A stretch of 64,000 nucleotides of DNA from Gloeocapsopsis sp. IPPAS B-1203 (GCF_002749975.1 NZ_PEIG01000004.1:339212-403211); one strand, 5' to 3'; shown: positions 53,218 to 62,167, counted from the first letter of the stretch. Numbers and translations: made by a program. Notes: generated from the sequence alone by a model not told the origin.

Positions 53218-54465
53218 TTACTTTAAAACTTGATAAAGCTCTCGATACACCTTATCTTCAGCCAAGTTTTGACAAGCGAAAGCATAAGCTTTGTCTGAAA
53301 AATTCTTTCTTATTTCTTCATTTTCAATAAGTGTCGATATCTGCTCCAATGCATCTTTCGGACTATCGCTGACTAAAAATGCCTCATTAATTCCGTGTTC
53401 TAATCCTTCGGCACCAACTGTCGTAGTTACTAAAGGTTTGCTATGACATAAAGCTTCAACGTTTTTTATTTTAAGCCCTGTGCCAAAATATACTGGGTTG
53501 ATGACAATATCTGCTTCTTTATATACACTTTCTAGGTCATTAGTCCAACCAGTTAGTTGGACATTAGCAGGAATTTCAACATCAGTTAATTCTTCGCAAA
53601 TTCTTCCTACTATGTGTAACTTAATCTTGTACTTAAATTTTTCTATAAGCTTAACCCATACCTTCTTGAGAAAGTGGGCGATCGCTTTTTTATTAGAAGC
53701 ATTAGGTCCAGCAACATAAGTAATATTAATCGGTGATTTATTTAAAAACTCATGTTTTTGAGGTTGACTAGGATGTCCTACCTGAATAACATGATGCTCA
53801 GGTAGCATTTTCTTAAAAGTTTCTTTATCTTTATTTTGAATTGCTAGTATAACATCAAAGAGACTTAATAGCTGTTTTTCCTCTTCTGCTGTAATTTTTA
53901 TTTCTGATTCTCCATTCGCTCGAAACTTTTCATATCTTTGATACACTACATCATGTGTATCGATCAAAGTTAATGGTCGTGTTTCAACTTTATTAATGTC
54001 TTTGACTAAATAGGCAAGTCTAATATATTCAACAATAATTGCTTCTGGATTTAATTCTTGACATACACTACGAAAGTATTCTTGATGTTCTTGACTAAAA
54101 AAATTAATAAGTTCTATTTTTTGATTTTGCCTATTTTGAATTTTTAAAGATTTTTTAAAAAAAAGATTCTTCAACGATCTTACTTTTTTCTTAAAAAGAA
54201 TTTTCCCTTTTCTTAAAATATCAGACTGAGTAGTAGTATTGCAATCAATACTCAAAAAACCACAGCTTTTATTAAAGACTTTGAACTCATGGTCGTAAGC
54301 AAGTTTAATTAAATCAATCTCTGTGTTTGTCAGCTTGCCAATAAAAAATACAGAAACATCGAACTTTTTTCGGACTAAGTACTGATACAAGTCAGAAATT
54401 CTTTTTGCTGAGCCTTGCTCTTGACGCCAAAATTTGCGATCTGTAGCGAGTAGTATCGTTTTCAT
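53218..54465 (-). CDS. glycosyltransferase (GT4-like, GT-B)
   Basis: A 415-residue protein beginning MKTILLATDRKFWRQEQGSA. It contains the GT-B donor-side segments NITYVAGPNASNKKAIAHFL, KLHIVGRICEELTDVEIPAN, LTGWTNDLESVYKEADIVIN and GTGLKIKNVEALCHSKPLVTT, where the last corresponds to the EX7E region. A Lys-rich middle (VRSLKNLFFKKSL) is unusual and the base composition is more AT-rich than in neighbouring genes. It lies upstream of kdsA across a repeat array. Confidence 0.82.
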   Translation of the reverse strand: MKTILLATDRKFWRQEQGSAKRISDLYQYLVRKKFDVSVFFIGKLTNTEIDLIKLAYDHEFKVFNKSCGFLSIDCNTTTQSDILRKGKILFKKKVRSLKNLFFKKSLKIQNRQNQKIELINFFSQEHQEYFRSVCQELNPEAIIVEYIRLAYLVKDINKVETRPLTLIDTHDVVYQRYEKFRANGESEIKITAEEEKQLLSLFDVILAIQNKDKETFKKMLPEHHVIQVGHPSQPQKHEFLNKSPINITYVAGPNASNKKAIAHFLKKVWVKLIEKFKYKIKLHIVGRICEELTDVEIPANVQLTGWTNDLESVYKEADIVINPVYFGTGLKIKNVEALCHSKPLVTTTVGAEGLEHGINEAFLVSDSPKDALEQISTLIENEEIRKNFSDKAYAFACQNLAEDKVYRELYQVLK

Positions 54466-54599
54466 ATCTTTAGCTCCCCTGATGTAGATGCTCGATGTTA
54501 GATACCCATAGTCTTTGAGAACAAAGATTTAGCTATGGATATTGAGTAAAACTTAATATGAATATGTGCTGCGATCGCCGTTGGCTATTATAAACTCCC

Positions 54600-54658
54600 T
54601 GCACAAATTTGTAGATGCCTTCTAATAAGAGTCAAGGCTAGCTAAAAATAGCTGTGCA
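54600..54658. repeat. degenerate partial MITE-like copy (copy F)
   Basis: AATTTGTAGATGCCTTCTAA followed by AAGAGTCAAGGCTAGC matches the left end of the multi-hairpin element, without the later hairpins. It lies just after the stop of the gene at 54660. Confidence 0.55.
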
Positions 54659-54659
54659 T

Positions 54660-55751
54660 TCAAACTTTTGTCAAAACTTTAGATGGAGATTGCGTAAAAT
54701 TTAGTTTTGGCATTCGGCGGGTAACGCGCTCTAAAGAATCAGCGAGTCTACCTTTAACCTGAAATGCTTGTTGTACTAAAGATGGGGCATCACACCAATG
54801 TTTGTAAGCGGGAACGACTGTACCCATCAAAAAACAACGCCAGCTGTTCAACAGGATATAATGTTGCGTTTCTCTAGCCCGTAGTTGACCATTATCGACC
54901 ATAGCACGACGAAATGCTACGTCATCTCGGAGTCGTTGTAGCATAGCTAGCAACTGAGTTGGTGAAGTCGCCTCTAAGTAATCTAACTCGTTTCTGCGCT
55001 CTGCTTGAAAAGCAGATTCGCGACCAAGAATTGCTGGTACACCAGCATGCCATGCATTATATAACTTCAAAGCAGGTCTGACCGTATGGTCTTGGTTATC
55101 AAAGCTGCGCACAGCAACAACAGCATCAACATCACTATAGTTGTTCCAAGAGTCTTCACCGGCGATTTGCCAACGCAAACCCAACGCTTGCACTTGTTCA
55201 GCCCAAGATGGGTGTTTCAGTTCTGGTGCTAAGTTTTGTTCGCGACCAAAGAAAGTGATATTTTCAAAGCGATCGCCACGTGCAGGATCGCGAGGAATTA
55301 AACCTGGTTGGGGTGCCCAATGAGGAATGTAGTAGCTATTGTTAATTGAGTAACCGTCTTGAGAAAGTAACTCTTGAGGATTAAGGACAATATGAAAATG
55401 TGCCCAAGGGTGTCGCCGCGAGCGATCGGCTACAATACACACCAACATCACTTTAGAGTCAGGTTTCCACTTCTGCCAAAAAATAGATTTGTGATATGCA
55501 ATAACGATGCCTTCAGTTGGCATTTTGCCAGTTAGCTGACAAGGAAATCCATCTGCTTTTAAGCGGAGATAAGTTTGTAAAGTACAAGCAAATATCCCAG
55601 GATTAAAAAGTTGCCAGTGCTGATCAATCCATTCTAGATCAGTATTGTCGGGTGAAAAGTTTTCCGGCCAATGCTCTTGAGCAATATAAAAATAAATAGG
55701 TGGTAATGCTTCAGTACCAGAGTTATCAATGACATTTTGAGTTAGCAGCAT
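54660..55751 (-). CDS. putative GT-B glycosyltransferase-like protein
   Basis: A 363-residue soluble protein that I recognise only loosely. The N-terminal half (YFYIAQEHWPENFSPDNTDL, LKADGFPCQLTGKMPTEGIV, IVADRSRRHPWAHFHIVLNP) and the C-terminal part (FENITFFGREQNLAPELKHP, AVVAVRSFDNQDHTVRPALK, LYNAWHAGVPAILGRESAFQ) look like a glycosyltransferase GT-B pair of domains; the AWHAGVPAI block takes the place of the nucleotide-sugar site. Clusters for cyanobacterial surface glycans often carry such a protein. The substrate is unknown. Confidence 0.65.
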   Translation of the reverse strand: MLLTQNVIDNSGTEALPPIYFYIAQEHWPENFSPDNTDLEWIDQHWQLFNPGIFACTLQTYLRLKADGFPCQLTGKMPTEGIVIAYHKSIFWQKWKPDSKVMLVCIVADRSRRHPWAHFHIVLNPQELLSQDGYSINNSYYIPHWAPQPGLIPRDPARGDRFENITFFGREQNLAPELKHPSWAEQVQALGLRWQIAGEDSWNNYSDVDAVVAVRSFDNQDHTVRPALKLYNAWHAGVPAILGRESAFQAERRNELDYLEATSPTQLLAMLQRLRDDVAFRRAMVDNGQLRARETQHYILLNSWRCFLMGTVVPAYKHWCDAPSLVQQAFQVKGRLADSLERVTRRMPKLNFTQSPSKVLTKV

Positions 55752-55788
55752 TGTTAAACTACACTTGTGTTCGTGAATTATGGAAAAG

Positions 55789-56031
55789 TTCCCTACAACT
55801 GAAGTCGGGGCTACTCAGGCATAGTTTTGAGTTTTGTTAGCGTAGCGGTGCCTTAGCACATTTTGAGTTTTGAATTAAGAGAGTTTTGAATTTTTCGCGT
55901 AGCGTGGCAAAGCATTAGAATTTCTTAAACTCAACACTTCACGGCTCTCTTAAACTCAACACTCATAACTCATAACTCATAACTCTAAATTGGTGGACTT
56001 TTTCTATTTAGGTGTGAATTTATTCGCTCAA
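55789..56031. mobile_element. MITE-like element split by nested short repeats (copy G)
   Basis: The left part CCTACAACTGAAGTCGGGGC-TACTCAGGCA (55792-55821) and the right part GGTGGACTTTTTCTATTTAG then GTGTGAATTTATTCGC (55991-56028) belong to the multi-hairpin element. The middle (55823-55988) is replaced by GAGTTTTGA units, GCGTAGCGGTGCCTTAGCAC, CGCGTAGCGTGGCAAAGC and AACTCATAACTC arrays. A second class of repeats has thus inserted into an older element. Confidence 0.8.
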
Positions 56032-56049
56032 CATTCTTGTTGATGTTAA

Positions 56050-56184
56050 CTACTGAATTTTCAAGCCCGTATCTGAGCAAGCCATCCTTATAAGCCTTGG
56101 GCGATCGCAATCTTCCCAAATTACCGTCGCTGTAACTCGTGCCAAATTTCCGTTTTTGTCTGACCTGAGGTTTTCTATTCTCAT
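56050..56184 (-). CDS. 44-residue small protein, probably a truncated gene start
   Basis: ATG 56184 follows an AAGGA ribosome site by eight bases and opens a frame of 44 codons ending at TAG 56050. The peptide MRIENLRSDKNGNLARVTAT, then VIWEDCDRPRLI, looks like the N-terminus of a cyanobacterial protein family of unknown function in which the EDCDRP block is followed by an acidic chain; this is from memory. The rest of that protein is absent, so the gene is either trimmed or a true small protein. It lies 33 bases after the GMC oxidoreductase gene, in the same direction. Confidence 0.45.
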   Translation of the reverse strand: MRIENLRSDKNGNLARVTATVIWEDCDRPRLIRMACSDTGLKIQ

Positions 56185-56217
56185 ATGCTTAGTCCTTGTT
56201 AGACGTACAACGGCTTA

Positions 56218-57888
56218 CTATCTATACATTGCTACTGCATCTGATGCCATAACTGTTGATGCCATAACTGTTTTCACGCGATCCGCCAGTCGAATTGCCA
56301 GCGCAATGATGGTAAGAGTGGGATTAGCGGCACCTCCCGTCGGAAAAACAGAACTACCTGTAATGAACAAATTGGAGACTCCATGAACTCGGCAGTTTTC
56401 ATCGACAACGCCCTGCTTCGGATCGATATGCATGCGTGTTGTTCCCATATGATGTCTTCCGCCGACACACTTTGGTTTACGTCGATCCAGCGTAACCAAT
56501 GATTGAAACTGACCTAGCCCAGCGTGCTCAATCTCTTCTCTGAGAATTTCCTGTACCTGCTGGAGGCTATGGATTTCTAGGTCGCTCCAATGCCAGCGGA
56601 GCGGCTGGATTTTCCTTAAACCAAGGCGATCGCGTTCATCGCTAAGCATGACTCGAATGTCTGGATTAGGTGGCTGCTCTGTAACAGACCATACCTGGAA
56701 TGCTCTAAATCTCTTTTCATTACCTTGGCAGTGCGACCAACCACCGTGACTGATATCGTAAGGAAATTCTTTCACGTTAGAAGCGCGTCTGTAGATGCGT
56801 GTCACGATCTCGTCAATGCCGCCAATTGCATTGTTCAAATGTTGGAGCAAATCCTTTGGTACCTTTGCATGGCGGATTGACGACAGCAAGACTTTAAGTG
56901 ACTTAATGGCTGGTGACTCATAGATAGATTTGGGAACAAGGAGCAAATAACTATTCAGTAACTGCTGACGGCGCATTACTTCTTCAGTCAGAGACAGTTT
57001 TCCCATTACCGGTATGTTGTTCGTCCAGCGGATATCGTATAAACCTGCTGAATTAAAAATCTGTCGCTCTGAAGGAATAAACATCCCCAGACGAACAACT
57101 GGATGTTCCATAAAAAACCTGCCAACCAAATCGTGTTGATTGCCTAAACCGACATTTTGAGTCTTGTTAGATAGCAGCAATAACCGGACATTTTCAATAC
57201 CACCCGTAGCCAAAATAAATACTTTTGCCTTAACCCAAAATCCATTCCCCTGAAAACAAGCTACTCGGACGCGAGTTACAGTTTTAGCTATATCATCAGT
57301 TTCAATCTCCACCACGTTGGCATTGAGGTAGGTGGTAATATTTTCAGACCGCCTGATTTCACTACGAAGTTCGTGGGTGAAAATCTTACGGGGGGAGAAC
57401 TGATACGTGGTAGTGGCTATTCGGCTTCCAGTGAAGGGCAGTCGAGGAGTTTGCTCATCTTCCCAATCTTCAGCATCATAAGCAAAAGGTCTCAATCTAC
57501 AAAGATGTTGGGCGCGTTCGTAAAACGGATCGAGGTGAGACTTGCTAAAGGGCCAACCACTATATGGCAGCCCATCTCGTTTTTCAAAATCTATTTTGTC
57601 CAGCGGCAAAAGCCTAACGCTATTGTGCCAGAAGTTGGCGGCACCACCAAACTGACGACAGAGCGACAGGCTCAGATCTTGATAGAGTTCATCAATAATT
57701 TCGCCCTTGCATAAAGACTGAAGGTCTTCATCGGGCGGCTCGGTTTGTCCACTCTCTAGCAGACAAACTCGAAAGTTCTGTCCTATAAGTTCACGTGCTA
57801 GTGTAATTCCTGCTGGTCCAGCACCGATAATGCAAACTTCAGTTTTAATAATCTCGTCTGTGGGTATTGTGCGTGCATCAATTAACAT
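56218..57888 (-). CDS. GMC-family FAD-dependent oxidoreductase (second paralogue)
   Basis: A 556-residue flavoprotein paralogous to the one at 48777. The FAD motif is VCIIGAGPAGITLARELIGQ with FRVCLLESGQ; QFGGAANFWHNSVRLLP replaces the Trp-rich STNLWGGW block of the first copy. VFILATGGIENVRLLLLSNK and the C-terminal RHHMGTTRMHIDPKQGVVDE, NLFITGSSVFPTGGAANPTL are conserved. Both keep the His/His region expected for catalysis but differ in the substrate-side blocks, so they probably act on different sugars or alcohols. Its start MLIDARTIP fixes the start of the paralogue. Confidence 0.88.
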   Translation of the reverse strand: MLIDARTIPTDEIIKTEVCIIGAGPAGITLARELIGQNFRVCLLESGQTEPPDEDLQSLCKGEIIDELYQDLSLSLCRQFGGAANFWHNSVRLLPLDKIDFEKRDGLPYSGWPFSKSHLDPFYERAQHLCRLRPFAYDAEDWEDEQTPRLPFTGSRIATTTYQFSPRKIFTHELRSEIRRSENITTYLNANVVEIETDDIAKTVTRVRVACFQGNGFWVKAKVFILATGGIENVRLLLLSNKTQNVGLGNQHDLVGRFFMEHPVVRLGMFIPSERQIFNSAGLYDIRWTNNIPVMGKLSLTEEVMRRQQLLNSYLLLVPKSIYESPAIKSLKVLLSSIRHAKVPKDLLQHLNNAIGGIDEIVTRIYRRASNVKEFPYDISHGGWSHCQGNEKRFRAFQVWSVTEQPPNPDIRVMLSDERDRLGLRKIQPLRWHWSDLEIHSLQQVQEILREEIEHAGLGQFQSLVTLDRRKPKCVGGRHHMGTTRMHIDPKQGVVDENCRVHGVSNLFITGSSVFPTGGAANPTLTIIALAIRLADRVKTVMASTVMASDAVAMYR

Positions 57889-58013
57889 GTAACGAGTCTC
57901 CTCTTAACTCAGTTAGCGTCGGCATTGGTAATTGCCGCAACAACCTTGTTTTCGTATCCAGCACTAACCAAAGCAGGTGCTTGTTTTTCTTGCTGCCAGC
58001 AAATGACCACATT
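57889..58013. other. spacer remnant after the GT2 fragment
   Basis: About 125 bases between the GT2 fragment and the second GMC gene. In the frame of the fragment, translation past its stop gives KQAPALVSAGYENKVVAAIT, which I do not recognise; it may be the eroded rest of the glycosyltransferase. No clear promoter or repeat. Confidence 0.4.
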
Positions 58014-58145
58014 TCAGATAACTGAAATGATAATTTCATAATCAGATTTAAAGCCTCTAATAGAGTTAGCTAGCCAGGCTAACTGCTGATCTAATAAGTG
58101 TGCGCGATTGAATGTTGGGATAGCAATTGTGAGTAAACTGTTCAT
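58014..58145 (-). pseudogene. N-terminal fragment of a family 2 glycosyltransferase
   Basis: ATG 58145 opens MNSLLTIAIPTFNRAHLLDQ, then QLAWLANSIRGFKSDYEIII, followed at once by a TGA. This is the start of a GT2 fold up to the strand before the expected SDNxSTD block; the rest of the gene is missing. A deletion appears to have removed the body, leaving 43 codons between the second acyltransferase and the second GMC gene. Confidence 0.75.
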
Positions 58146-58210
58146 CTCTTTACGTTTTGCCCGTTCAATGGTAAAGAGCTGCACTCACTTACTGATGAGT
58201 CATCTAAAGT

Positions 58211-58957
58211 TTATGCAACATTGTTTTTAACGAGATTACTGCGCGTATTAATAACACGTGCAGGCGATCCCACAGCGATCGCACCATCGGGAATATCTTT
58301 AGTCACAACAGCACCTGCACCAATCACGGCTCCTTTACCAATATGAACTCCATCTAAAACAATGACTCCGTAGCCTAACCAAGCATCATCATCAATCGTG
58401 ATGCCACCTTTAGCTTGCAACGGCTGATTCTTGATCGGTTCATGAGGTGCAATGCCATGATCGTAAGGATAAAAGGCACAATTTGGTGCAATCATCACAC
58501 CACAACCAATGTGAATTGATCCTTTGTAAGCGGAAAACTGACAGCGAGGTTGAATGCCTGTATCTGCCCCAATCTTGATGCTACCGCCAGCACCAGTTTC
58601 TATACAAACATCTTGATGAATGCGGACGCGATTTCCTATCTCTACAGAACCTGTACCGTCGTCCTGATAAATTGTGACGCGATCGCCAATGAAAACATTA
58701 GTACCCAGTTGCACATCCGCATGATAAATACTGGCACTAGGTGCTACGTAGCCTTTGGGATGGTAACGAGCTAAACGACGGCGTTGTCTATAGGGCGGAG
58801 CAGTCCAAGTCGCGAGGCGAGTAGCAAAATGCCCAAAATAGCCAGACCAAGCAAACTTCATCCAAAAGCGCGTCCAAAGTGAGCCAACACTCGGTATATC
58901 ACCTGTGTGTGACTTGGAAGCACGAGTCCAAATATGCTGACTTGAGGAAGATGCCAT
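58211..58957 (-). CDS. left-handed beta-helix acyltransferase (second paralogue)
   Basis: A 248-residue hexapeptide-repeat acetyltransferase-like protein of exactly the same length as the one at 44735 and closely similar throughout: YRQRRRLARYHPKGYVAPSA, NVFIGDRVTIYQDDGTG, the His region NCAFYPYDHGIAPHEPIKNQ, DDAWLGYGVIVLDGVHIGKG and [20 protein letters not shown]. It follows kdsB by 22 bases, so it is probably co-expressed with CMP-Kdo synthesis. It may acetylate Kdo or a neighbouring sugar (inference). Confidence 0.88.
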   Translation of the reverse strand: MASSSSQHIWTRASKSHTGDIPSVGSLWTRFWMKFAWSGYFGHFATRLATWTAPPYRQRRRLARYHPKGYVAPSASIYHADVQLGTNVFIGDRVTIYQDDGTGSVEIGNRVRIHQDVCIETGAGGSIKIGADTGIQPRCQFSAYKGSIHIGCGVMIAPNCAFYPYDHGIAPHEPIKNQPLQAKGGITIDDDAWLGYGVIVLDGVHIGKGAVIGAGAVVTKDIPDGAIAVGSPARVINTRSNLVKNNVA

Positions 58958-58979
58958 AACAGAACTTATAAAATGATGA

Positions 58980-59714
58980 TTAAACTATGCTTTTGGCAAA
59001 TAAGGACTTCGCTTGTAGTAAATCAGCAGGAGTATTGATTTCAAGCACAGCTTTTTGAGTTTGGCAGACAATAATGGAGTATCCGTGCTCTAAAACTCGC
59101 AATTGTTCTAAACCTTCACACTGTTCTAATGGTGTCGGAGTCAGCTGAGCGTAGTCAGCTAAAAAGTCCCGTCGAAAAGCATAAAGTCCGAGATGGTGAA
59201 ACACCGGAACCGCACCTTGGTTACGGAAGTAGGGAATGGGAGCACGCGAGAAGTAAAGGGCGCGATTGTTGCGATCGCACAGCACTTTTACTGCATTCGG
59301 GTTAAAGTAATCTGTTTCTTGATCTAACGGGCAAGCCAACGTTGTCATATCCGGTGCTTTGCCTTCCAAATAAGGAGAAACCAATTGCATCAGCATTTCA
59401 GCCGTGACAAAAGGTTGATCTCCTTGAACATTGGCGATCGCTTGCATCTGCGGATATCTTTGAGCAACTTCAGCAACGCGATCTGTACCCGTTTGATGAG
59501 CACTGCTGGTCATTTCTACTGCGCCACCAAATTCTCGCACGCAATTTGCTACGAGTTCGCTATCTGTGGCAACAACAACTTTACTAAAAGCTGGACAACT
59601 TTGAGCGGCTTCATAAACCCACTGCACCATAGGACGATCTTTAATCATCACTAAAGGTTTACCAGGGAAGCGTTGCGAGTCGTAACGTGCAGGAATGACA
59701 GCCAAGATTTCCAT
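58980..59714 (-). CDS. kdsB: CMP-Kdo synthetase (3-deoxy-manno-octulosonate cytidylyltransferase)
   Basis: KdsB activates Kdo with CTP. The 244-residue protein has the nucleotide-binding AVIPARYDSQRFPGKPLVMI, VVVATDSELVANCVREFGG, TGTDRVAEVAQRYP, IANVQGDQPFVTAEML, YFSRAPIPYFRNQG, HHLGLYAFRRDFLADYAQL and EQCEGLEQLRVLEHGYSI, all typical of the family. It is the step that commits Kdo to a CMP-dependent transferase. Together with kdsA, kdsC and kdsD it completes the pathway in this window. An acetyltransferase gene follows after 22 bases. Confidence 0.96.
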   Translation of the reverse strand: MEILAVIPARYDSQRFPGKPLVMIKDRPMVQWVYEAAQSCPAFSKVVVATDSELVANCVREFGGAVEMTSSAHQTGTDRVAEVAQRYPQMQAIANVQGDQPFVTAEMLMQLVSPYLEGKAPDMTTLACPLDQETDYFNPNAVKVLCDRNNRALYFSRAPIPYFRNQGAVPVFHHLGLYAFRRDFLADYAQLTPTPLEQCEGLEQLRVLEHGYSIIVCQTQKAVLEINTPADLLQAKSLFAKSIV

Positions 59715-59750
59715 AATGACTCCGAAATAGTAATGTGTTGTAGGAATAGC

Positions 59751-59805
59751 AGAGGTCAGAGGGCGCTGGCGCAGACCTTCGGTTCAGAGGTCAGGGATCA
59801 GGGTT
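59751..59805. repeat. GGTCAGA heptamer composite, left of an inverted pair
   Basis: AGAGGTCAGAGGGCGCTGGC, then GCAGACCTTCGGTTCAGAGG and TCAGGGATCAGGG. It is inverted relative to 61043-61097 and shares its core with the array at 36455-36546. The two inverted copies bracket the GH5-like hydrolase gene. Confidence 0.85.
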
Positions 59806-59879
59806 AAGATAGTTCAATTGCTATACATACATAAACGAAGAAGCAGAAGTGCAGAGGTTTCCAATACTAGAGTGATTTC

Positions 59880-59930
59880 ATAGTCCACGAAGGTGGACTT
59901 CGCTTCTATAGCCGCGACTTCAGTCGATAG
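59880..59930. repeat. partial MITE-like element (copy E)
   Basis: On the minus strand, GCCTATCGACTGAAGTCGCG, GCTA and AAGTCCACCTTCGTGGACTA correspond to two of the hairpins of the multi-hairpin element. The TGA inside GACTGAAGTC is the stop codon of the hydrolase gene at 59920. Confidence 0.8.
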
Positions 59931-60939
59931 GCGTGTTATACGCAGTTGAGTTAGAAATTGCAGAACCTAATTCCCGTATTACCTGACGTTCAGTTGCATC
60001 TAACTCAGCGAAAAATTCCCGATCGATTAAAGAAAATCCCGCATCGGTGTGAAATACCCAGCCAGCAGCACCATTAGTTTTTGCTTCTTGTGCAGCTTGC
60101 AAAAACTGCTCTTTAGTAAAGTCTCCACCGCGCCAACCATTACGATGATCCTCCTGTACATAAACAGGACGATTGCTATTAATGCTGCGGAGATGTTCCT
60201 TAGTTTGAGCAACACGAGTTCCTGTGTCGCCATACCATCTCGAATTACGTGTAAAGTGTGGCGCTATGACATCAATACCAGTTTTGACCTCCTGCGTCAA
60301 AACATCAGGGTTAAGCGTGTTTCCTCGCATCCACGCAGCATAGTTAGAAGTAAAAATGATAGCGCGTGCATTCTCAGCTTTAGCAATGAAGTAAAGCTGG
60401 CGAATATCCGAGTGCGAAAGTGCAGCTTCCCCTCCTAAGTTATGTTCATTTTGCAAGTCAAAAATCACATTGGGTTCATTGCGCAATGCTCTCACAGCAG
60501 CTTGAACTGCTCTATCGCGGGGAATTTCGCTATACCCTGTAATTGTCACATCAACAACAATACCTCTGTCGTTAGCAGCACGAACCAGCGCCAAGAGTTC
60601 TTCTGATTTTGTTAAATTGCCTTCTTCATCAAAAAAGCCGCGATTTCTCCAATCTAAGAACACGCGGATCAGGTTAAAGTTATATTCTGCTAAGCGATCT
60701 AAATCAGATTCACGCCAGTGAACTGCATCAAAATAACTCACACCTAATAGAAAAGTTGGCTGACCATTAATTGTGAACTTATCGCCAGCAATTCCGACAC
60801 GAGTTTCTCTTGACGCTTTGAGGTTTGTTACGGCTTCTGGAGCAACCCTTGGAGATTGTGCATATGTGACAGATGGTGGTAGCACGAACAGCATACTACT
60901 GCCCACTACCAGCAAAGTGCTTATTAGAGGACGTCGCAT
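59920..60939 (-). CDS. secreted GH5-like glycoside hydrolase
   Basis: A 339-residue exported protein. A signal peptide (STLLVVGSSMLFVLPPSV, cleavage near TYAQS) precedes a TIM-barrel of the cellulase type: LGVSYFDAVHWRESDLDRLA, FNLIRVFLDWRNRGFF, the acid/base Glu in FDLQNEHNLGG and the probable nucleophile Glu in RPVYVQEDHRNGW. Such enzymes trim or release surface polysaccharides in synthesis clusters. The last four residues and stop come from a MITE-like fragment. The whole gene lies between two inverted 55-bp repeats, which hints at insertion as a unit. Confidence 0.82.
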   Translation of the reverse strand: MRRPLISTLLVVGSSMLFVLPPSVTYAQSPRVAPEAVTNLKASRETRVGIAGDKFTINGQPTFLLGVSYFDAVHWRESDLDRLAEYNFNLIRVFLDWRNRGFFDEEGNLTKSEELLALVRAANDRGIVVDVTITGYSEIPRDRAVQAAVRALRNEPNVIFDLQNEHNLGGEAALSHSDIRQLYFIAKAENARAIIFTSNYAAWMRGNTLNPDVLTQEVKTGIDVIAPHFTRNSRWYGDTGTRVAQTKEHLRSINSNRPVYVQEDHRNGWRGGDFTKEQFLQAAQEAKTNGAAGWVFHTDAGFSLIDREFFAELDATERQVIRELGSAISNSTAYNTPID

Positions 60940-61042
60940 AGTTTTATTGTGCTTTTTGTGATTGTGTTATGGCATTGGTCAATATAGCCTTAGAATCATT
61001 GCTCCAACAGGCAAGGCTTACCCTACCCCTGTTTTCTTTTAA

Positions 61043-61097
61043 CTCTGAACCCCGACCCCTGAACCGAAGGTCTGCGCCAGCGCCCTCCGACCTCTGT
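61043..61097. repeat. GGTCAGA heptamer composite, right of an inverted pair
   Basis: ACTCTGAACCCCGACCCCTG, then AACCGAAGGTCTGCGCCAGC and GCCCTCCGACCTCT. It is the reverse complement of 59751-59805 with few differences. It ends six bases before the kdsD stop codon. Confidence 0.85.
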
Positions 61098-61102
61098 ATA
61101 CA

Positions 61103-62095
61103 TTAAATTCCGCACCGCACAATATCGTGCAGTCGAATCAAACCGATACAATGCTGTTGCCCATCTACAACAGGTAAAATCGAAATTTGTGATGGTCGAT
61201 TTTCCATCAATTCCAGCGCATGAAAGGCAAGTAATTCTGGAGAAACCACAACCGGATTTGCGGTCATGATTGCGATCGCATTAAACGATTCCAAATCTTT
61301 GTGTTGAGCTTTTTGCAACAAGCGCCGCAAATCTCCATCTGTAATAATTCCGAGTAAGTGACCCAACTCATCTACTACATTAACGGCTCCCAAACCACCC
61401 TTACTAATTGTCGTTAATACTTCAATCCAAGAAGCTTGAGGCGACACAGTGGGATTTTCGACCCCACTGTGCATTAAGTCTCGCACTCGCAATGTCAAGC
61501 GCTTACCCAAGCGTCCTGCAGGGTGGTTCACAGCAAAATCTTCGGGCGTTAACCCTTTGACTTGCATCAGAGTCATCGCCAGCGCATCTCCAATAGACAA
61601 AGCAACAGTTGTACTCGTCGTTGGTGCAAGATTGAAAGGACACGCTTCTTTATCTACAGCAGCATCCATCACAACATCAGCATTACGAGCTAAGGTAGAG
61701 CGCAGATTGCCTACTAAAGCAATAATAGGCACTTGTCGAGCTTTGAGGTGCGGTAACATGACAACAAGCTCATCAGTTTCACCGCTGTTACTTAAAACCA
61801 TCGCAACATCATCTGATGTGACGATTCCCAAATCGCCATGTAGCGCATCGGCAGGATGCAAATAGACAGCTAGTGTTCCAGTACTTGTCAAAGTTGCAGC
61901 AATTTTACGTGCCACAATTCCTGACTTGCCAACACCAGCTAACACCACTTTGCCCCGACAATTGGCTAATATCTCAACTGCCTTTTCGACGTGTTCCGAT
62001 TGCAAGCGATTTGCTGCTTTAGTAATTGCTTCTGCTTCTAACTTGAGCAGTTCTACAACTTGTAAAACATAAGTTTTATTGTCAATACATTGCAT
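61103..62095 (-). CDS. kdsD: arabinose-5-phosphate isomerase (KdsD/KpsF family)
   Basis: The enzyme turns ribulose-5-phosphate into arabinose-5-phosphate, the first committed step to Kdo. The 330-residue product from ATG 62095 has a GGGAG ribosome site seven bases upstream; an in-frame start at 62140 would add 15 residues. The SIS domain shows VVLAGVGKSGIVARKIAATL, VYLHPADALHGDLGIVT and VLSNSGETDELV, and NHPAGRLGKRLTLRVRDLMH leads into two CBS domains (about 205-325). It lies at the far end of the locus from kdsA. The 2OG oxygenase gene is 72 bases upstream. Confidence 0.95.
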   Translation of the reverse strand: MQCIDNKTYVLQVVELLKLEAEAITKAANRLQSEHVEKAVEILANCRGKVVLAGVGKSGIVARKIAATLTSTGTLAVYLHPADALHGDLGIVTSDDVAMVLSNSGETDELVVMLPHLKARQVPIIALVGNLRSTLARNADVVMDAAVDKEACPFNLAPTTSTTVALSIGDALAMTLMQVKGLTPEDFAVNHPAGRLGKRLTLRVRDLMHSGVENPTVSPQASWIEVLTTISKGGLGAVNVVDELGHLLGIITDGDLRRLLQKAQHKDLESFNAIAIMTANPVVVSPELLAFHALELMENRPSQISILPVVDGQQHCIGLIRLHDIVRCGI

Positions 62096-62167
62096 ATTGT
62101 TGCTCCCTGCTCGCAAGCTAACTATTATTTTTAATGACAAAATGTGCTGTGAACTAAATTATTTAGC

